DNA from: Rhyacophila brunnea
Taxonomy: Eukaryota > Arthropoda > Insecta > Trichoptera > Rhyacophilidae
Assembly: GCA_022495005.1 (NCBI GenBank)
Contig: JAGYXB010000653.1
Coordinates: 992,001-1,056,000, forward strand
DNA length: 64,000 nucleotides
Direction of reading: 5' to 3'
This document shows positions 1 to 13,800 of the stretch, piece after piece. The translations under genes and the position numbers were made by a program. Every line of letters begins with the position of its first letter. The stretch's first letter is position 1. Below the pieces are notes generated by a model, which was given only the letters and a program-made list of their open reading frames with translations, had not been told where the DNA came from and did not search any database.

Positions 1-190
1 GTCGCGGCCATCCGCGGTCCCGCGAAACGCAGATGAAAGTGGAGGAACAATGCCGAGAGAATGAGAGTGTAGAGTATGGAGAGCGGGTCAGTGCCGAGAG
101 CGGGACACAGCTGGCCCCCGAACACGCATGCGTCACCCCATCGATCGCGGAACGACAGACCCGTATCCGGGGCCCGGGACTGAGTACGTA
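1..190. promoter_or_regulatory. GC-rich patch upstream of the gene
   Basis: The first 190 bases are clearly GC- and CpG-rich (for example CGCGGTCCCGCG and GGGGCCCGGGAC) and change abruptly to AT-rich sequence near 190. A donor-like GTACGT lies at 184-189. This could be an upstream promoter, a non-coding first exon, or the edge of a different gene. The open frame running through it from base 33 becomes low-complexity AT sequence and is not supported as coding. Confidence 0.35.
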
Positions 191-1394
191 TCTGTTGGAA
201 AAACTTCAAGTAGACTTTCAGAGCCCCAATGCTCACAGGACCGAAAAATTTCATCGCGTTTTAACTTTCGCTCTACTGCAACATTCTAGACCAAGTCATT
301 TGCATTACCCCATTATTTTAGATAGACGAATCAAAAGTATGAATCTGTATGCGAAAGGAAAGGGGAAATATAATATCTACAATCACATAAGAGCCAACAT
401 AATATTAAGTTTCAGACATTTTAATGATGATTTTATATTTCTATTTGAAATTTACTAATTCAGCGATGTCGATTCGACTCATCCCTTTTATTATTTACGC
501 ATATAATCATTATGATTAATATGCCACATTAATTTTCCTTTTTTTAGACATATCTCCGTTATCCTTTCATACACAAATTTATTGCAAAAATGATAAAAAA
601 AAAAATATTATCATTTTGTAAAATGGAATTCTACCGACTAAGTAAATGCTAACTCAATCAACAAAATTATTGATTTAAGAAAACTGAATAACTGAAAATT
701 CATCGTTTTACATTTATAATTACCCGAAAAACAACCAACCACTTCGCTGTGGAAGGCGGCCGTGCATAATCCACGGCTGTACAGACACGGCGGGTGGAGG
801 AGGGTGTATTTAGCTCAACCACTTCATCGTCTTTACGTGCCTTATCAAGCCGTCCTGGTATTGGCAATAATTTGGCAAATGCGTCTTTGTCTTGATATAG
901 GTACGTAGAATGTATTTTTCTTAACTTACTGTTCTCGACTTTACTCCACCTGCACTAAGATTACCCGGGAACATGTTGCTGAATATTCGCTGGATCCACT
1001 CCACAATACTTGAAGTCTATAATATGTTTGTATTTAAAGCTGTCTGAAATGATATTGGCTTTGCAGAGAGATATCTGACAATATTATAAACTAAATCGAA
1101 TATATAATTTTGCAATTCAAGCGGTATTCAATTTGGGTAATAGCTTCCACAAGTTTTGTATTACATTTTTACAATTAATTTGCATATACCTACCTATCTT
1201 AATAAAGTAAACTCATAAAATAACAACGACGTATTTATTCATATAGCGACAGTATGTCAATGGCATTTAATTATTTTAGAAGCTATGTCGTGTATAAACG
1301 TGATTTTTTGTTAAATTCTATATGGGAAAGTAAAGCTTTGTGTAATTTGAGTTTGAGACCGAGTAGTATAAATGTGGTCGAAGTTCGTAGCAAC
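191..1394. other. Upstream AT-rich non-coding region
   Basis: AT-rich sequence without a convincing exon. It holds one recognisable item, the short dispersed repeat at 745-812 that is shared with 12898-12965. Otherwise I see nothing I can name. Confidence 0.5.
745..812 (+). repeat. Short dispersed repeat with a GCCGTG/CACGGC hairpin, copy 1
   Basis: The block GAAGGCGGCCGTGCAT, ATCCACGGCTGT, then GGCGGGTGGAGGAGGGTG recurs at 12898-12965 with few changes. GCCGTG and CACGGC can pair as a small hairpin. It looks like a fragment of a mobile element; the second copy sits inside the longest member of the TTAA-ended family. Confidence 0.5.
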
Positions 1395-1570
1395 GAGATA
1401 TGTGGAAAACTGTTGCGAGTGCGGCCCTGGGAGGCTGCGTCCCCTATTCCTGTAGCCCCCCTCGGCGTTCCGCCTCCGCCCGTCGTGCTCGCTCCCTGCC
1501 TCCGGCCCTGTCGCGGCATCTCGAGCCAGTCTGCTGCCGCGCGGCGGCTGAGGCCACCGACCGTTCTAAA
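1395..1570. promoter_or_regulatory. GC-rich island about 200 bp upstream of exon 1, probable promoter or 5' UTR
   Basis: This stretch is GC-rich with many CpGs in an otherwise AT-rich background, and lies about 200 bp upstream of the start codon. Position and composition suggest the promoter or 5' leader of the receptor gene. Open frames in both directions here are low-complexity Pro/Arg/Ala-rich and look like composition artefacts. No TATA box could be assigned. Confidence 0.4.
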
Positions 1571-1766
1571 AATGCACCCTAAAATAAATCACCTCTAATA
1601 ATATGTAACCAACATAAAAAAAATAATTAACCGTGTGAATAAAATTAAAAAATAAAACTAAAAACGTAACCAGTAGAGTAAACTAACTAGTATGTCGGAA
1701 TTAAACGCAGTAGTTGTAAGTAGAGACGAGCTAGCGGCGGGCAGTGCGCTCTTTCAATAGGCGGGT

Positions 1767-1824
1767 ATGCGGAGAGACACGCTAGTATTGGCCACCCTCG
1801 TACTTTGCGTGCTCAGCCCGCGGG
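1767..1824 (+). CDS. nAChRalpha6: nAChR alpha6-like exon 1: signal peptide
   Basis: The exon encodes 19 codons plus one base, [19 protein letters not shown], a typical signal peptide with a basic start (RRD) and a hydrophobic core. The start ATG has a G at -3, and an in-frame TAG stop lies only two codons upstream (1758-1760), which fixes the start. The exon ends at a GTAAGA donor (1825) in phase 1. The next exon starts with GT and restores a Gly codon, followed by [11 protein letters not shown], the conserved N terminus of the mature insect subunit. Signal exons vary between species, so the support is the splice phase and composition rather than sequence match. Confidence 0.75.
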
Positions 1825-4800
1825 GTAAGATATTTCAATATACTCTTCATAGCTTCCGTCTTCAATATTCCCTCAACGGATGGGTGAGATTTACGATGCG
1901 ATGGAAGGCTTTCAGATCCATCGCGATAGAAAATACGCTTTTCCTAACAGAACTTTTTTATGGCACGACATATCACTTCTTCATATTTCATATTCAAATA
2001 TTATAGTTTGACACATTTCATTCTTATTTCAAACAGTATTTTGTTTTCATCTCTACTGTTGATTTTTGACACATTCGAATCCGAATTATACTTTAATATT
2101 GTAATTATTGTAATATTAAATCTACAATATGATATTTTATTATCTCATTTACTCTAAGAAACATGTATATTGTCAGTAGTTTCAATTATTTATTTCGCTT
2201 CTATACATTGTATTGTTAAATCTGCACATATCAATTTAATATATATTTTTTTTAATTTCACGACCATACTCAATCATTTGAAATAGGTTTATACTTCATA
2301 GAGTACCCAATAGTACATAAAAAAGATACTACATCTAAATTATATCAAATATTATGTTACCTACTGATAAGAGAATATTTCTCACATGCCTACATAATTA
2401 GAAAGGACCTTGAGGAGGAGAGTAATTTTACTTGACTTATCATTCCCATTACGCCGGTTTTGTATAGTGACGTCAGATGCTCTTAAATTCAATTATGTTC
2501 CTACATGCCAATCTGTTTTATAGAATACTAAAATAAATTATATATATAACAATATGTGTGATATTAACATTTATTACAATTAATATTAGTATCAATTTGT
2601 CACATGTCTTAGTATAATAGGTAACGCTGTGCTCTATAAATCCAAAGCTCTGCGTTCGAGTTCTCTCGGCTTGTTTTTTCTCATTCAATATGTGTATCTA
2701 TATCCAAAGAATAGATGTTTCTATTGTTCCCCATATCCTTTTCTCGATCTCTTAATATAATGGTTTGCAACAAATCCTCAAAAAACAGACTTCGCACATC
2801 GTAGGTGTTTTTCATCATACGTTTTTTTTCTTGAATGGAGATATAGTATGTCTGTGTATTCACAGTGATGTCCCGTGGGGGTAGGCAGATTGAGCGTCGC
2901 TTGGGAGCGGCAGTTACTTGAAGGGCGGCAAATCGAGGAGAATCATTTGGTATATATAGAAATAGGTACTTAAACTCAATAATAATAGAAATATCTTTCC
3001 ATGAAAAAATCAGATCACTGGTTGGAAACAAAATGTATTAATTAACACAGGACTGTGATTTTTTGTCTGGTTCGCGATGTCTAGTTGACTTCCGTTGTCA
3101 CGTGCAAATTTGCGAATTATATTTGAATTATAGGTAGGTACATAAGTACTCAGGTACCTAATTAATTTATCCAAATATTCTTGCCAGTCATTCGCGAGTT
3201 TTGAATTTTGTCAGGTTTATTTTTAAATGTATCTGAAACCGTGGATGGAATTTAAATTATATTTAGTGGTATATATTTTGCCAGTAATGTATCCATACAA
3301 CATATTTCTTAGATATGAATGATTAGAGTCATGAAAGGATGATAAAAAAAATACTGTATAAAAATGTGCGGTGCAGTTTTGGTGCAGCCTAGGGGCGGCA
3401 TTTTGTCTAGGGACGTCACTATGTATTCAAACTTTAACACAAACCTACTCTCGGAATCTCCATTCTCACCAACAAATAAATAACATTAATATATACCTAC
3501 CTATATAATTATAAAATATTGAAAACAAATCAAAACCTATGGAAAAAACCTTATAATCTCAAAAGCCCAAAAAGTAATATTTATGGACATTATTAGAACA
3601 TCTAAATAGTATCATGCGGTTACAAAATTAAAGCCATTACCTCGTAAAATAAAAAAAATAACATTAGCTTGCATCTTTATCAAAGTGGAGATAAAATTGA
3701 GAGATTGATGATTTTCTATAGTTTTGCTATTTATGAAAAACTGCAAACATCTGAGTAATATTATTTATATTTTAATGGAAGTATATCCCTTATTATTGCG
3801 GTCATTTATGTAAGTCCAATGGTATATTGATTATTGGTGTTAACCCCTTCGTCGCATCCATCTTATTCAACGTCCTGCTGTATGTTTCATTTTGGCTTCT
3901 GCGATGTCGATCCATACCTATCTTTCAGTCTTTTGTGAGGTCTGCCAACACGACAGTATTATCTACTTCTTTCACAAAAACATATTATCTCATTACGAAT
4001 ACCTACATAATAAGTTATATAATTTTTATATTATATTTATAAACCTAATATAATATGAATTATACGGATTATATTCATTTTATAATTGAATATGAATATG
4101 TCGTTTAGACTTTCACATCATAACAATTAGACCTAAAAAATAACTGTTTATAAAGGTTATAATATACAAAGCAAAAATAAGTAAAAGAAAAAAATTATAA
4201 AATTTTGAAAAAAATTTCTACATTACGATTCATGCGAATTATTTATAATAGCTACGTTTATCTGAGATGCTTCAAAGTCTGCCATTCAAAACGCGATTGA
4301 TTTTGTAATCAATTAACGGCCCACATGCTCAGAGTACATCAAAATGGAGCATTTATGCTATTTTAAAAGCATGATCCTGGGCATTCCTTAAACGTTGTAG
4401 ATAATCTATTTACATCGTTTTTAAGCCTTATTATCCTTTATATTTATTTTAAACATTTTATGACTGCATAAACTATTTTTATTACATAAAATAGTATTCT
4501 TTTAAACCTCTCGCCCTAATGTTTTAGAAAACAACAGAAAACAGAAGAAACACACGCGTTACTATGATCTTACTCCCTACTTCATTTCTCGTCAATTCAT
4601 GGCTACTGCCGTATGTTGTAGCTTAGCCACTGGGAAATGCCAATAGAAATGGCGTATTTCAAAAAAATACTACCTTATTCTTAGGTCAATAATTATTATA
4701 AAGGAAACATTATTCGTAGAATGTTTATCACATTTGAATGGTCAAAGACATAGCTAATAACCATTATTTTTAAAAGTGTCTTTAAATGTGTAAATCTTGC

Positions 4801-7800
4801 TCATTTTTTGAATAATAAAATGCCTAATTCTTGTTAAACTTGGGATCACAGAGACTATCAATATATTTTTTATTGTAAATATTTCACTATAATAATGTCG
4901 ACATAAATTTTACTAATGGTTTTATAAATGCTTTTAAAAATTAATAAATATAAAAATCTTAACACCACTTCACATGGACGTACTGAAATATGACTATATT
5001 CTAAAACATTAGAGCGAGAGGTCTAAAAGAATGCTATTTTATGTAAAAAAAAAAAACTACTTTATGCAGTCATAAAATGTTTAAAATAAATATAAAGGAT
5101 AATAAGGCTTCAAAATTATATAAATAGATTATCTACAACATTTAAGGAATGTCCAGGATCATACTTTGAAAATAGCATAAAAGCTCCATTTCGACGTACG
5201 CTGAGCATGTCCCCCCTTAAGAAAAATGAAATTACTAACTTTCAAGGGTTCTCTTTATTTTTTTTTCATACAACAGTGACACTGAAAAATCACAGATAGT
5301 TCCATCTGGAGAGAGATCCAACATTTTTGAACACAACATTTAAAACAAGTTTATTACTGAAAAGAATACCTTTTTGGTAATATCTCCTAGAAATTGGCAA
5401 AAAACACAATTTTCCTCAGCTTGTAGGATCTCGTTTGAACTCCATTTGATTGGTGATGCCTTGTATGAAAACAAGTTTACCATGCTTTTCATTTTGACGC
5501 AGTTTAATGCATGATCTTATGCTGAGCCAAAATTCCGTTAGGGACGCTATGGGTGAAATAAGTATTTAGAATATCATCTTCAGCGTCCCAAGAGTAGAGC
5601 AGGATGAATAATTCGGTGAAAAGGCTACAATAAGTATTTCTTGGCAGGGTATAAATGACAAAATATACGACGAAAAAATAAAATATTTTATTCGAATTCA
5701 ATTGGTCTTCTACAATGTTGAAAAATAACACTAACGCCATTTTGACTTCGTCTCGATTAGGAACTAGAATAGTTCATATCAGTGGCATAACAGATCAAAT
5801 GTTCACATTTGAAGTAAATTTAACTTTTGGCTTTAAAGAATGTGCAAGTCGAGTGCAATGCTCCCCTATATGAACCCGTGGCGAAGGATGGAGGAAAGCT
5901 GTGAAGATTCGACATAAATAGTTGAGCACGCTACACTTTGTCAGTCATACTTATTTGTTTTCATTGAAAAGGAATTAGCTAGTTTTTTTAAATTAAATTA
6001 AACCCTGCCTAGACGAAACCATATTAGTAAAAAGCACATAGGCTGTGGAGATCCGACAAACTAATACAAATTTCTTCAGTCATACTTTGTTTTCATTGAT
6101 TTAAGAATACAGATTGCAGATGATTTTTAAAATTAGATTAATCCCTGCATAAACCAAACCATAATAGATAAAAAATATACTTCTTCCTATAAAATATCTA
6201 AAGTTATTATTGATTTAAAGGAATAATTTTAGATATTTTAAAGATTTAAGAATATTTTTTTAGAATTTTTATGGCTTGGTTTTATGCAGGGCTTAATTTC
6301 AAAAACCATCTGTAATTTTTATTCTTAGTTCAATGAAAATAAATAAGATCTCCAAATCCTACCTCCACCCTTTGCTACGGGGTCATATAGGGGTGACATT
6401 GTACTGGACTTGCGCATTCTTTCAAACTCAAAGCTTGAATTTACTTCAAATGTGTACATTTGAACTTTTTTCATGCGAGAAGGTCAGAATTGTGGTTGTA
6501 GGCATTAAATTTCTCCAGGTTTTGAACTTAATCTTGCATATTTTGTAGCTACTCGTATATAGCAGGCATGTCCAACTTCCAGGAAGCTGTGATCTGCTTT
6601 CCAATATCAAAACTGGCAGTGACATACCATGCTCTCCCGTTGTCGTTCTTCAACTTGAACAAATGTATAATTGGTTAAGGACACTGCATTGTTACAAATT
6701 AAACAACAACGCTTCTCTATCACCACCACAAAGAAATACTTAATTTTCTATTCGTCGTGAAAATTATAAAGTTTGGTCTTTTTGGTCACTCCTTGCACTC
6801 ATTGTAAAATTATTCTCCCATTGTGCAAAGAGCTTACTAACCGACAGTAAGGGGAAATTAAATACCTAATCTCTCACTACTGTGACAGGCCATGAGTAAT
6901 GCAATTTGAATCAACTGATACGATGAGACCTCGTGGACGCTGATCAAAACTCGTCTCGTGTGTTGAACAAACCTTCCGAGAACTGAGATCCAGTTGTTGC
7001 TTGTGAAGACCGCGATTATCTACCTAGCGACAGTCGCGCGTAGCCTTCGGAACGTATAGATATTTGAATGCGGTGATCGGCGAGCCTGTATAGGAATGAC
7101 CAATTTGTAGATGTTTGTATGTGACTTCGACTCTTCGACTGTTCGATTCGGAACCCGAGAAGGATGCAACTTGTCGATTACAACAGCCAGATGTTTTTAA
7201 ACAAAACACTCGCATTTGGCCAATCTGCAGAGCTCCATTTGGCAACGTGTGTTTTGTTGTTAGTGTTGAATAACGATGACGTCACGTTTTAGGCGAGACG
7301 AGTTTTGATGTGAGAGTCGGTTAATGGATAATTATTTAATATTTAAAATTTCAATTAATCATAATATTATAATCCATGACATTAATATGGACGAAGCATC
7401 TAGAAAATAAAATGACACTCACTTTGTGTCGGGTCTGCCGGATGGCGAAATTCATATTTTAATATCGGTATCCTACGCTCAAATGAACATTCTGCTTGCA
7501 AGCGGTCTGGCGACACCGCTGGGTCTGCCCATATGTCAGGTTTCGACTCTACCGTTATTATTGTGTTACAAAATGCCAATGTGCCTAGTTAAAAATTGTA
7601 AAAAAAATCTACTAAACACTCCAAGAAAGATGGGATATCACTTTTCATGTGTTAGTATTATTTATTATTTATAAAATGCCATTTTAAGATAATGTTTATT
7701 CAATGCAATTGAATAACAGAAACCATTGGACAGTCGCCTGTGATGCGCTGGGCTCACTTGCGTCTAATCTCCGAGAAGTCGTAAGTAACCGAGAATCTGT

Positions 7801-10800
7801 TTCTAACGCAATGAGTCATGACACTAATACGCCATTACAATAAAGGTTATATTACTATAAATTCTCGAAGCTTGTATCGCATAATGGAAATGGATACGTC
7901 ATATGGTCACGTGACATCTACCTATACATCTATGAATGACTTTTATGCACAATTTCTCGTGCGCGCCGGTATGAAGTGAGTTGTCCATTTAATATGTCAT
8001 TGATTATAATCCATACTTTTTATATTTTCACGGCTCAATTCTTTTGGGTCTATTTGTGTTCCCTGTGTACTATCGATCGAAATCCACCCCGCGATCGACG
8101 CATTGTATATGTCTGCCTTATAGTATTATGACAACTATTTGCTTTTTCCGTCCCTCTTTTCTGCGGTCTATTCAATTCAAGCTGCAGCTTGGCGTCGAAT
8201 AAAGGCAAGCCTTTCCTGCTTACAACCATATTAAATTTTCTATCGAATGACTGGGATTGTTGTAATCATACAATACATCACATTATAAAAGATATGGAAA
8301 TTAGATTTCAAAAGTCGAGGCATTTATTTCTGCGTAGGAACTCCACCAATCGTTTGTTTGTAAGGTTACGCACTTCCTCATTTCGTGGAAGTGAATTCAT
8401 GTGACGTCACCCGCGGATATTCTTGAAAGCGGAGTGTAATTAGTATTTCGCATTAGGCGCGTTGGTAATTAGGTTAGTTTTCCGTTGGAAAACGAAGCCA
8501 GGATCGACAAACAGCCAGCTAAGCCACGTTCCTGGCTTTTGTCTCACATTTCAGTAATTAGTAAGAACGGTTTAAATTTAAATAATACACTCCACGCAAT
8601 TTGTCATAATTGATAGCGATATTGAGGAAGAATTTTCATTTCACAACATTATAATATAAATTACCATGTTCGCTTTTAAGCGAACCATATGGACTTTCAC
8701 TATGTGCAGGATTTGCTGACAAACTTTTTTACTAGGTATTGTTGCCATTTGCGCAATCATTTAGGTATATGGATCAAGCACACATTGAAAATAAAGCCTG
8801 CATTTTGCGGCCAGCGCTCGAAATGGAAAAGTTTACGAACCGGAGCGATCCATCTTATTTTTAACTTACCTTAATTATTAGATGGCATCAAGATATGTCT
8901 TAATTACAGTTTATCTTCTAATTTTTACAGCGTTTTAAGTAAAACACTATTATTGGTTGCTAGGGGTCTGGGGTCCTAGCAACTACATTATTAATATATA
9001 CGTGCGTTACTATGGAAATCAATATCAAATGTCAAAATGACATTTCAGTATTCAGTATTTAAATCAAGTGCAAATTTTTTTGATCGTTTAAGCTAGTCAA
9101 GTCAAGTTTATATGATTCAACAGAAATTTAAAAACGTTATGTATAAAAAGTTCTTTTTGGCGTAGGTACTTAAGTACTCTAATAATTTTCAAATATTTTT
9201 TTTGTTCAAAGAATAATACAGATTATTAAAAAATATAACATTCTTTATTTTACGAGTATACCTAATTCAGAATATCTCAGAAACATACCCATCAGAAAAA
9301 ATACTATTCTTTAAATATGTTTGGAAATCAACACAAAGAAAACCAACGTTTTGTGCAATAGCACCTGTCTCGATCCAGATTTCTCCCTGATTACCGAGGG
9401 ATAACATATCAACAATATTTATAGCTTTAAATACCTGGAAAGGAATAGCACTTTGCAAAGAGAGCTTGCTGTCCGAATGTGAATGGATGGAGTAACATAC
9501 AACTCCTTGCGGACGGCTATGCTCAGTCAAAACCAAATGCCGCATGCTTGGTGCTTGCATTCTGATCTTTGCGGTAGCGAGTCAAGCCACATGATGAATG
9601 CTTAGAGCAACAGTATCCTGAGCTTCGGGGAAATAAGAAAGTGGACCGTGCAGCCTCTCATCACACCGAGAGTGAAAAAGTGATGTTGAATCTGGCTTGG
9701 CTACGTGCTACGGACGCCTTGACTGGCTTGATTGATCTTTAAGCCTATCTAATTCTGACTTTTTGGAAGGGCGCTTAATACCATCCACATTGCGTATACA
9801 GCAGTGACACTGAATGCTAGCATGAACTGTAAAGACTGATTGAAGAATTATTGGCGAGTGACAAGGATTCTTGGTGACACCATGTAGTGTTAATATGCTC
9901 CTACTAAGAAATGGACATGGACTAAGAAAGAAATAAATTAAATATTGAACAAACATAATAGAGACAAACAAAGAAATAGAATACATTTTATCGATTGAAC
10001 TACCAATACAACAAACCTTACCGTCCGGAATGCTATGGATATGGGTTCAAATCCTCTTCGGTACAATTTTATATTTGTAATAGGTATATTTTATTTTATG
10101 TTGTTTAAAGTTTACATTCTTAAATCTTGCGTAGTATAATATAAATCACCTCAAAACTTCATGACTACCGGTGTCACACATCGGAATATAGGACAAGTAC
10201 AAAATCGCATTCTTAGTTCATCGCCACATGTTTGTGTATGCAATTCATAATTACAACATCTCACATAAATATCGCACACAAATTTTTCACGGTTATATTA
10301 TGTAAATAATAAAATTACAAATATTATCTCGTATAGGTAACAGAAATATTTTATGGACATATTGAATAAATTTAAATGACACATATATCTACAAAACTTC
10401 TTGAAATAAATAGTATTAGAAATCAATCTATATTATTCACAATATGTGTAGTAATAAAATTATTCTACCGTCTACATTTGTGTAGGCTTCAATTCAGTAG
10501 AATTAAAATGCAATAAATAAGGTCAACTTCGTAGGCTTTTTCAATGCAGGATCAATAGTAAAACTTGCCACACCACCATTGTGTAAAAAAAAAAAAAAAA
10601 AAATGCAATATACCAGCACGCCTAATTTATTTAACTTTAGTTTCGGGGTGTTATTTAGCTTTGGCTATTGGTACCTACTATAAATATATTTCCATATTCT
10701 TCACAAATTTAAAATATGTGGAAATCGTTAAGTTATTTTGAATTTAATAAATATATTCATAAAATGTTAGAGATTTTCACGATGAATAGATGTTTGGGTT

Positions 10801-13800
10801 GTCTTTTTTCCTACACATTTCGGGCTCATTCCAGAGCTTTTGAAAATGACGTCTACAACGAGCCAGAAACCGTCGAGGAAATAATGAGGAAGAACACGTA
10901 ATGACAACCCAAAAATCTATTACGATAAATATATTCATTATTATAAATATTTGTTATAGGTACCTAATGAAATACACTTATTCTGTGGTTAAGCTCTTAA
11001 GTCGCATTTTTACGAAATACGATTTTAATTCCAATGTATGTAAAGAATTGTGCTCTTATTGTATATAATAGATTATGTCACGTGTAAGCAAAATAAATAG
11101 TTATTTTAATTTGTAGAAATACCTTAAATTGAGAAAATCATTTTTTACTCTAAATAAAATTACTTATTCAAAACATTGAATATAATACAATATCAAAAAT
11201 TTTATTATACATAAATAATGTAAAATAAATTTTAAAAAGATACACCGATTAACTTCTGAGCAATAATATTTTGAAAACTGTGATTTATATCAAAACCGAT
11301 TGTCTCAACTGCAACCAAACTGACTTAAGCACTTTTACCTCGTGACCACAGTATTCATACTGACATTGCTTTTGTAAACTAAAACACAATATATTATGTT
11401 GATTATTGATTTCAACAATAATTAATCTGATTGCAATGCAAAGGATCTAAGTGTAAAATTATAAGTGACATTGTATAGGTAGGTATGATATAAATACAAT
11501 TAGCCATCCGGCAAATAACTGGTCCCTCGATTGCATTGGACTCATTATTAAATTGATTTTCACAACTTCGTTTTAATATTCTATATATTACGCTAATCTA
11601 TCTGCATCACTGTCATATTTTTAGGCTGTATCTATCAAAAGAAGGCTATCTTCAACTCCTATAATCGTTAGGCATTTAACTTTGGTATACAATTGTTATA
11701 CGTAAGTAAATTGGCAAATGGCCAAAGACTTTAAAGGAAACGTAGACAAATTATACTCAATTACTCTGAAAAAATGTAAGACACTACGACAAGTTAAAAT
11801 AAGCTGAAATTCATTTTGCATCCATTCATTTTGAAATTAATTTGTAGTAAGCTTTATGCAGTAAATGACCGCATCACGTCATAAACGGTATTTTGATGTC
11901 ACAGAATTTTAATTTCGTTCAATCAGACAATTTCGTAGAGAAGTTTTTAAATTATTTTTAAAAGTCAATTATTACTATCCATTTATTCAACGCATTATTT
12001 CGATGCTCTAGAATTAAAAACACGTTGAAGAAACATGTAAATTTGATCCAGATATACTATAAAAATATTATATAGAAACATAATTTGTACGCGAGGCCGG
12101 TGGATGAAGGCCTTTTCATAGTCTTTTCCACCGTTCTTATTTTTTTGTTATTCACTACAATTATTTACTGTCACCAAATAAGTACCAAGTACGTCGATCC
12201 AGCGATAAATTATGTTACTCTCTGTTATTTGAGAAATACAAAATTGATTCAGTTGACGTAATAATTTATACATATTATCATTTATTTAAATCAAAACATA
12301 ATTCCGGGTCCACACTGGCAACATGTCGCGCGACAACCTCGTTAAATTTTACGATAATTATCATACTTATCGTAAAATCTAACGAGGTTGTCGCGCAACA
12401 TGTTGCCAGTGTGGACCCGGCATAAGGCTATACATCAGCTGAGGCATGGTCTAAAAAGATCGTGGCTAGGCGATGCGCGGATTACGGGTCGTGGGTGCAA
12501 ATGACGCATGCCGAACGAAATATAATTAGTCATATAAATCCAACATGCGTCCATTTAATGTTCTGTTTATTGTTCGGTCCAATTGGTCATGGAGATCTGA
12601 TAGCAACCGAGGCCAACTTTGCGGCATTCGAGAAATTTGCAGCGTCGTATGGGGAGCGGGATAGTCCAGACTCTTCTGTAGACTCATCCATTTCAATTCG
12701 TGACACTCAGTATGCGGGTACACAAAGCGCTTAACGTCAGCGGACAGCAGAGCCAGTCCAAAAAACCAAAAATTTTCTTTCTTAACTTTCTTCTTTAAGC
12801 ACTACGGTGCATGGTTGCAGCATCAGTCCCGTGCGGCTCCTTCTCGGGACGGAATGAGCACTTAAAATCAATTCTTTCAGACATGTTTAAAGCGTCATAG
12901 AAAGCGGCCGTGCATATCCACGGCTGTGCATATATGACGGGTGGTGGTGGGCACTTTAACGTATTCTATTAGTAACAATAATAATATATTCATTGACATG
13001 TTTTATTTTTCAAGTAAATGGGTAACGTTTTTAGTCATCTTTACACGATTTAAGAACTAATACACCCGTCACCATCACGAAACAAATTGACGTATTCACA
13101 CCTCGACGTTCGCTCTCCGATTGCCAGCGAGTCTCACTGAAGTATCGTCTTAATGAACGTGTCACTGCACACTAATAATTATCGCTAAATAAACAAATAA
13201 TTTCTGTGAAAATTATACTTAATGGAATTTCGTCGGTTGTCTTTACTAAAGATGTGGTTTTTTTATAACCCAATTTACCCCTCTTGCTTTCGACTGTTTC
13301 AATGACACACTAAGATGATGGAATTCTTCCGCAGCGTCATTACGTGATAATATATTGCCCGTTACTCTATAATGTCAATAAACCCAAGATCTTAATTATA
13401 ATTGGATACAATCCTCGCCGTAAAATATGTTTATTACGTGGCAGATAAGTCTCGTTTACCCGACATAAAATATTGCTAACGAGAAGGGCAATAACTGTTT
13501 TCTTAATATGCAGAAAACGTAATATCCTTCGTTTGCGAAAACACAATGCGGATAAAGTAAGATTAATTACGTGCAATATAAAGGGAACAAGAGCCACAAG
13601 CAGGAAAGAAAATCCGAAAACTACACAAGTAAGAGGAAGACAAACAATTGCCGTTTTCCTTTTTTAAATATAAGACGATGCAATGGACAAAATGTCGGCG
13701 GAACTTTTCATAATAAATGTTCCGCGTGCAAAAGCGTTATTTTCTACCACTAGTCGGCTTGATTCGCCAATTATTGGAGGTAAACATACTTTCTGGACGA

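Noticed and set aside
33..458. 141-codon open frame at the left edge
   Set aside because: The first third is kept open by GC-rich DNA and the rest is AT-rich low-complexity translation. No domain, no splice pattern and no similarity I recognise.
1283..1519. Minus-strand Arg/Gly/Pro-rich frame in the GC island
   Set aside because: Composition artefact of the GC-rich patch; the + strand is also open there in two frames.
2681..3031. 116-codon minus-strand frame
   Set aside because: At this AT content about one frame of this size is expected by chance in 64 kb. It has no recognisable motif.
12462..12734. Open frames on both strands
   Set aside because: They lie inside the TTAA-ended mobile element; openness is not shared along the family.
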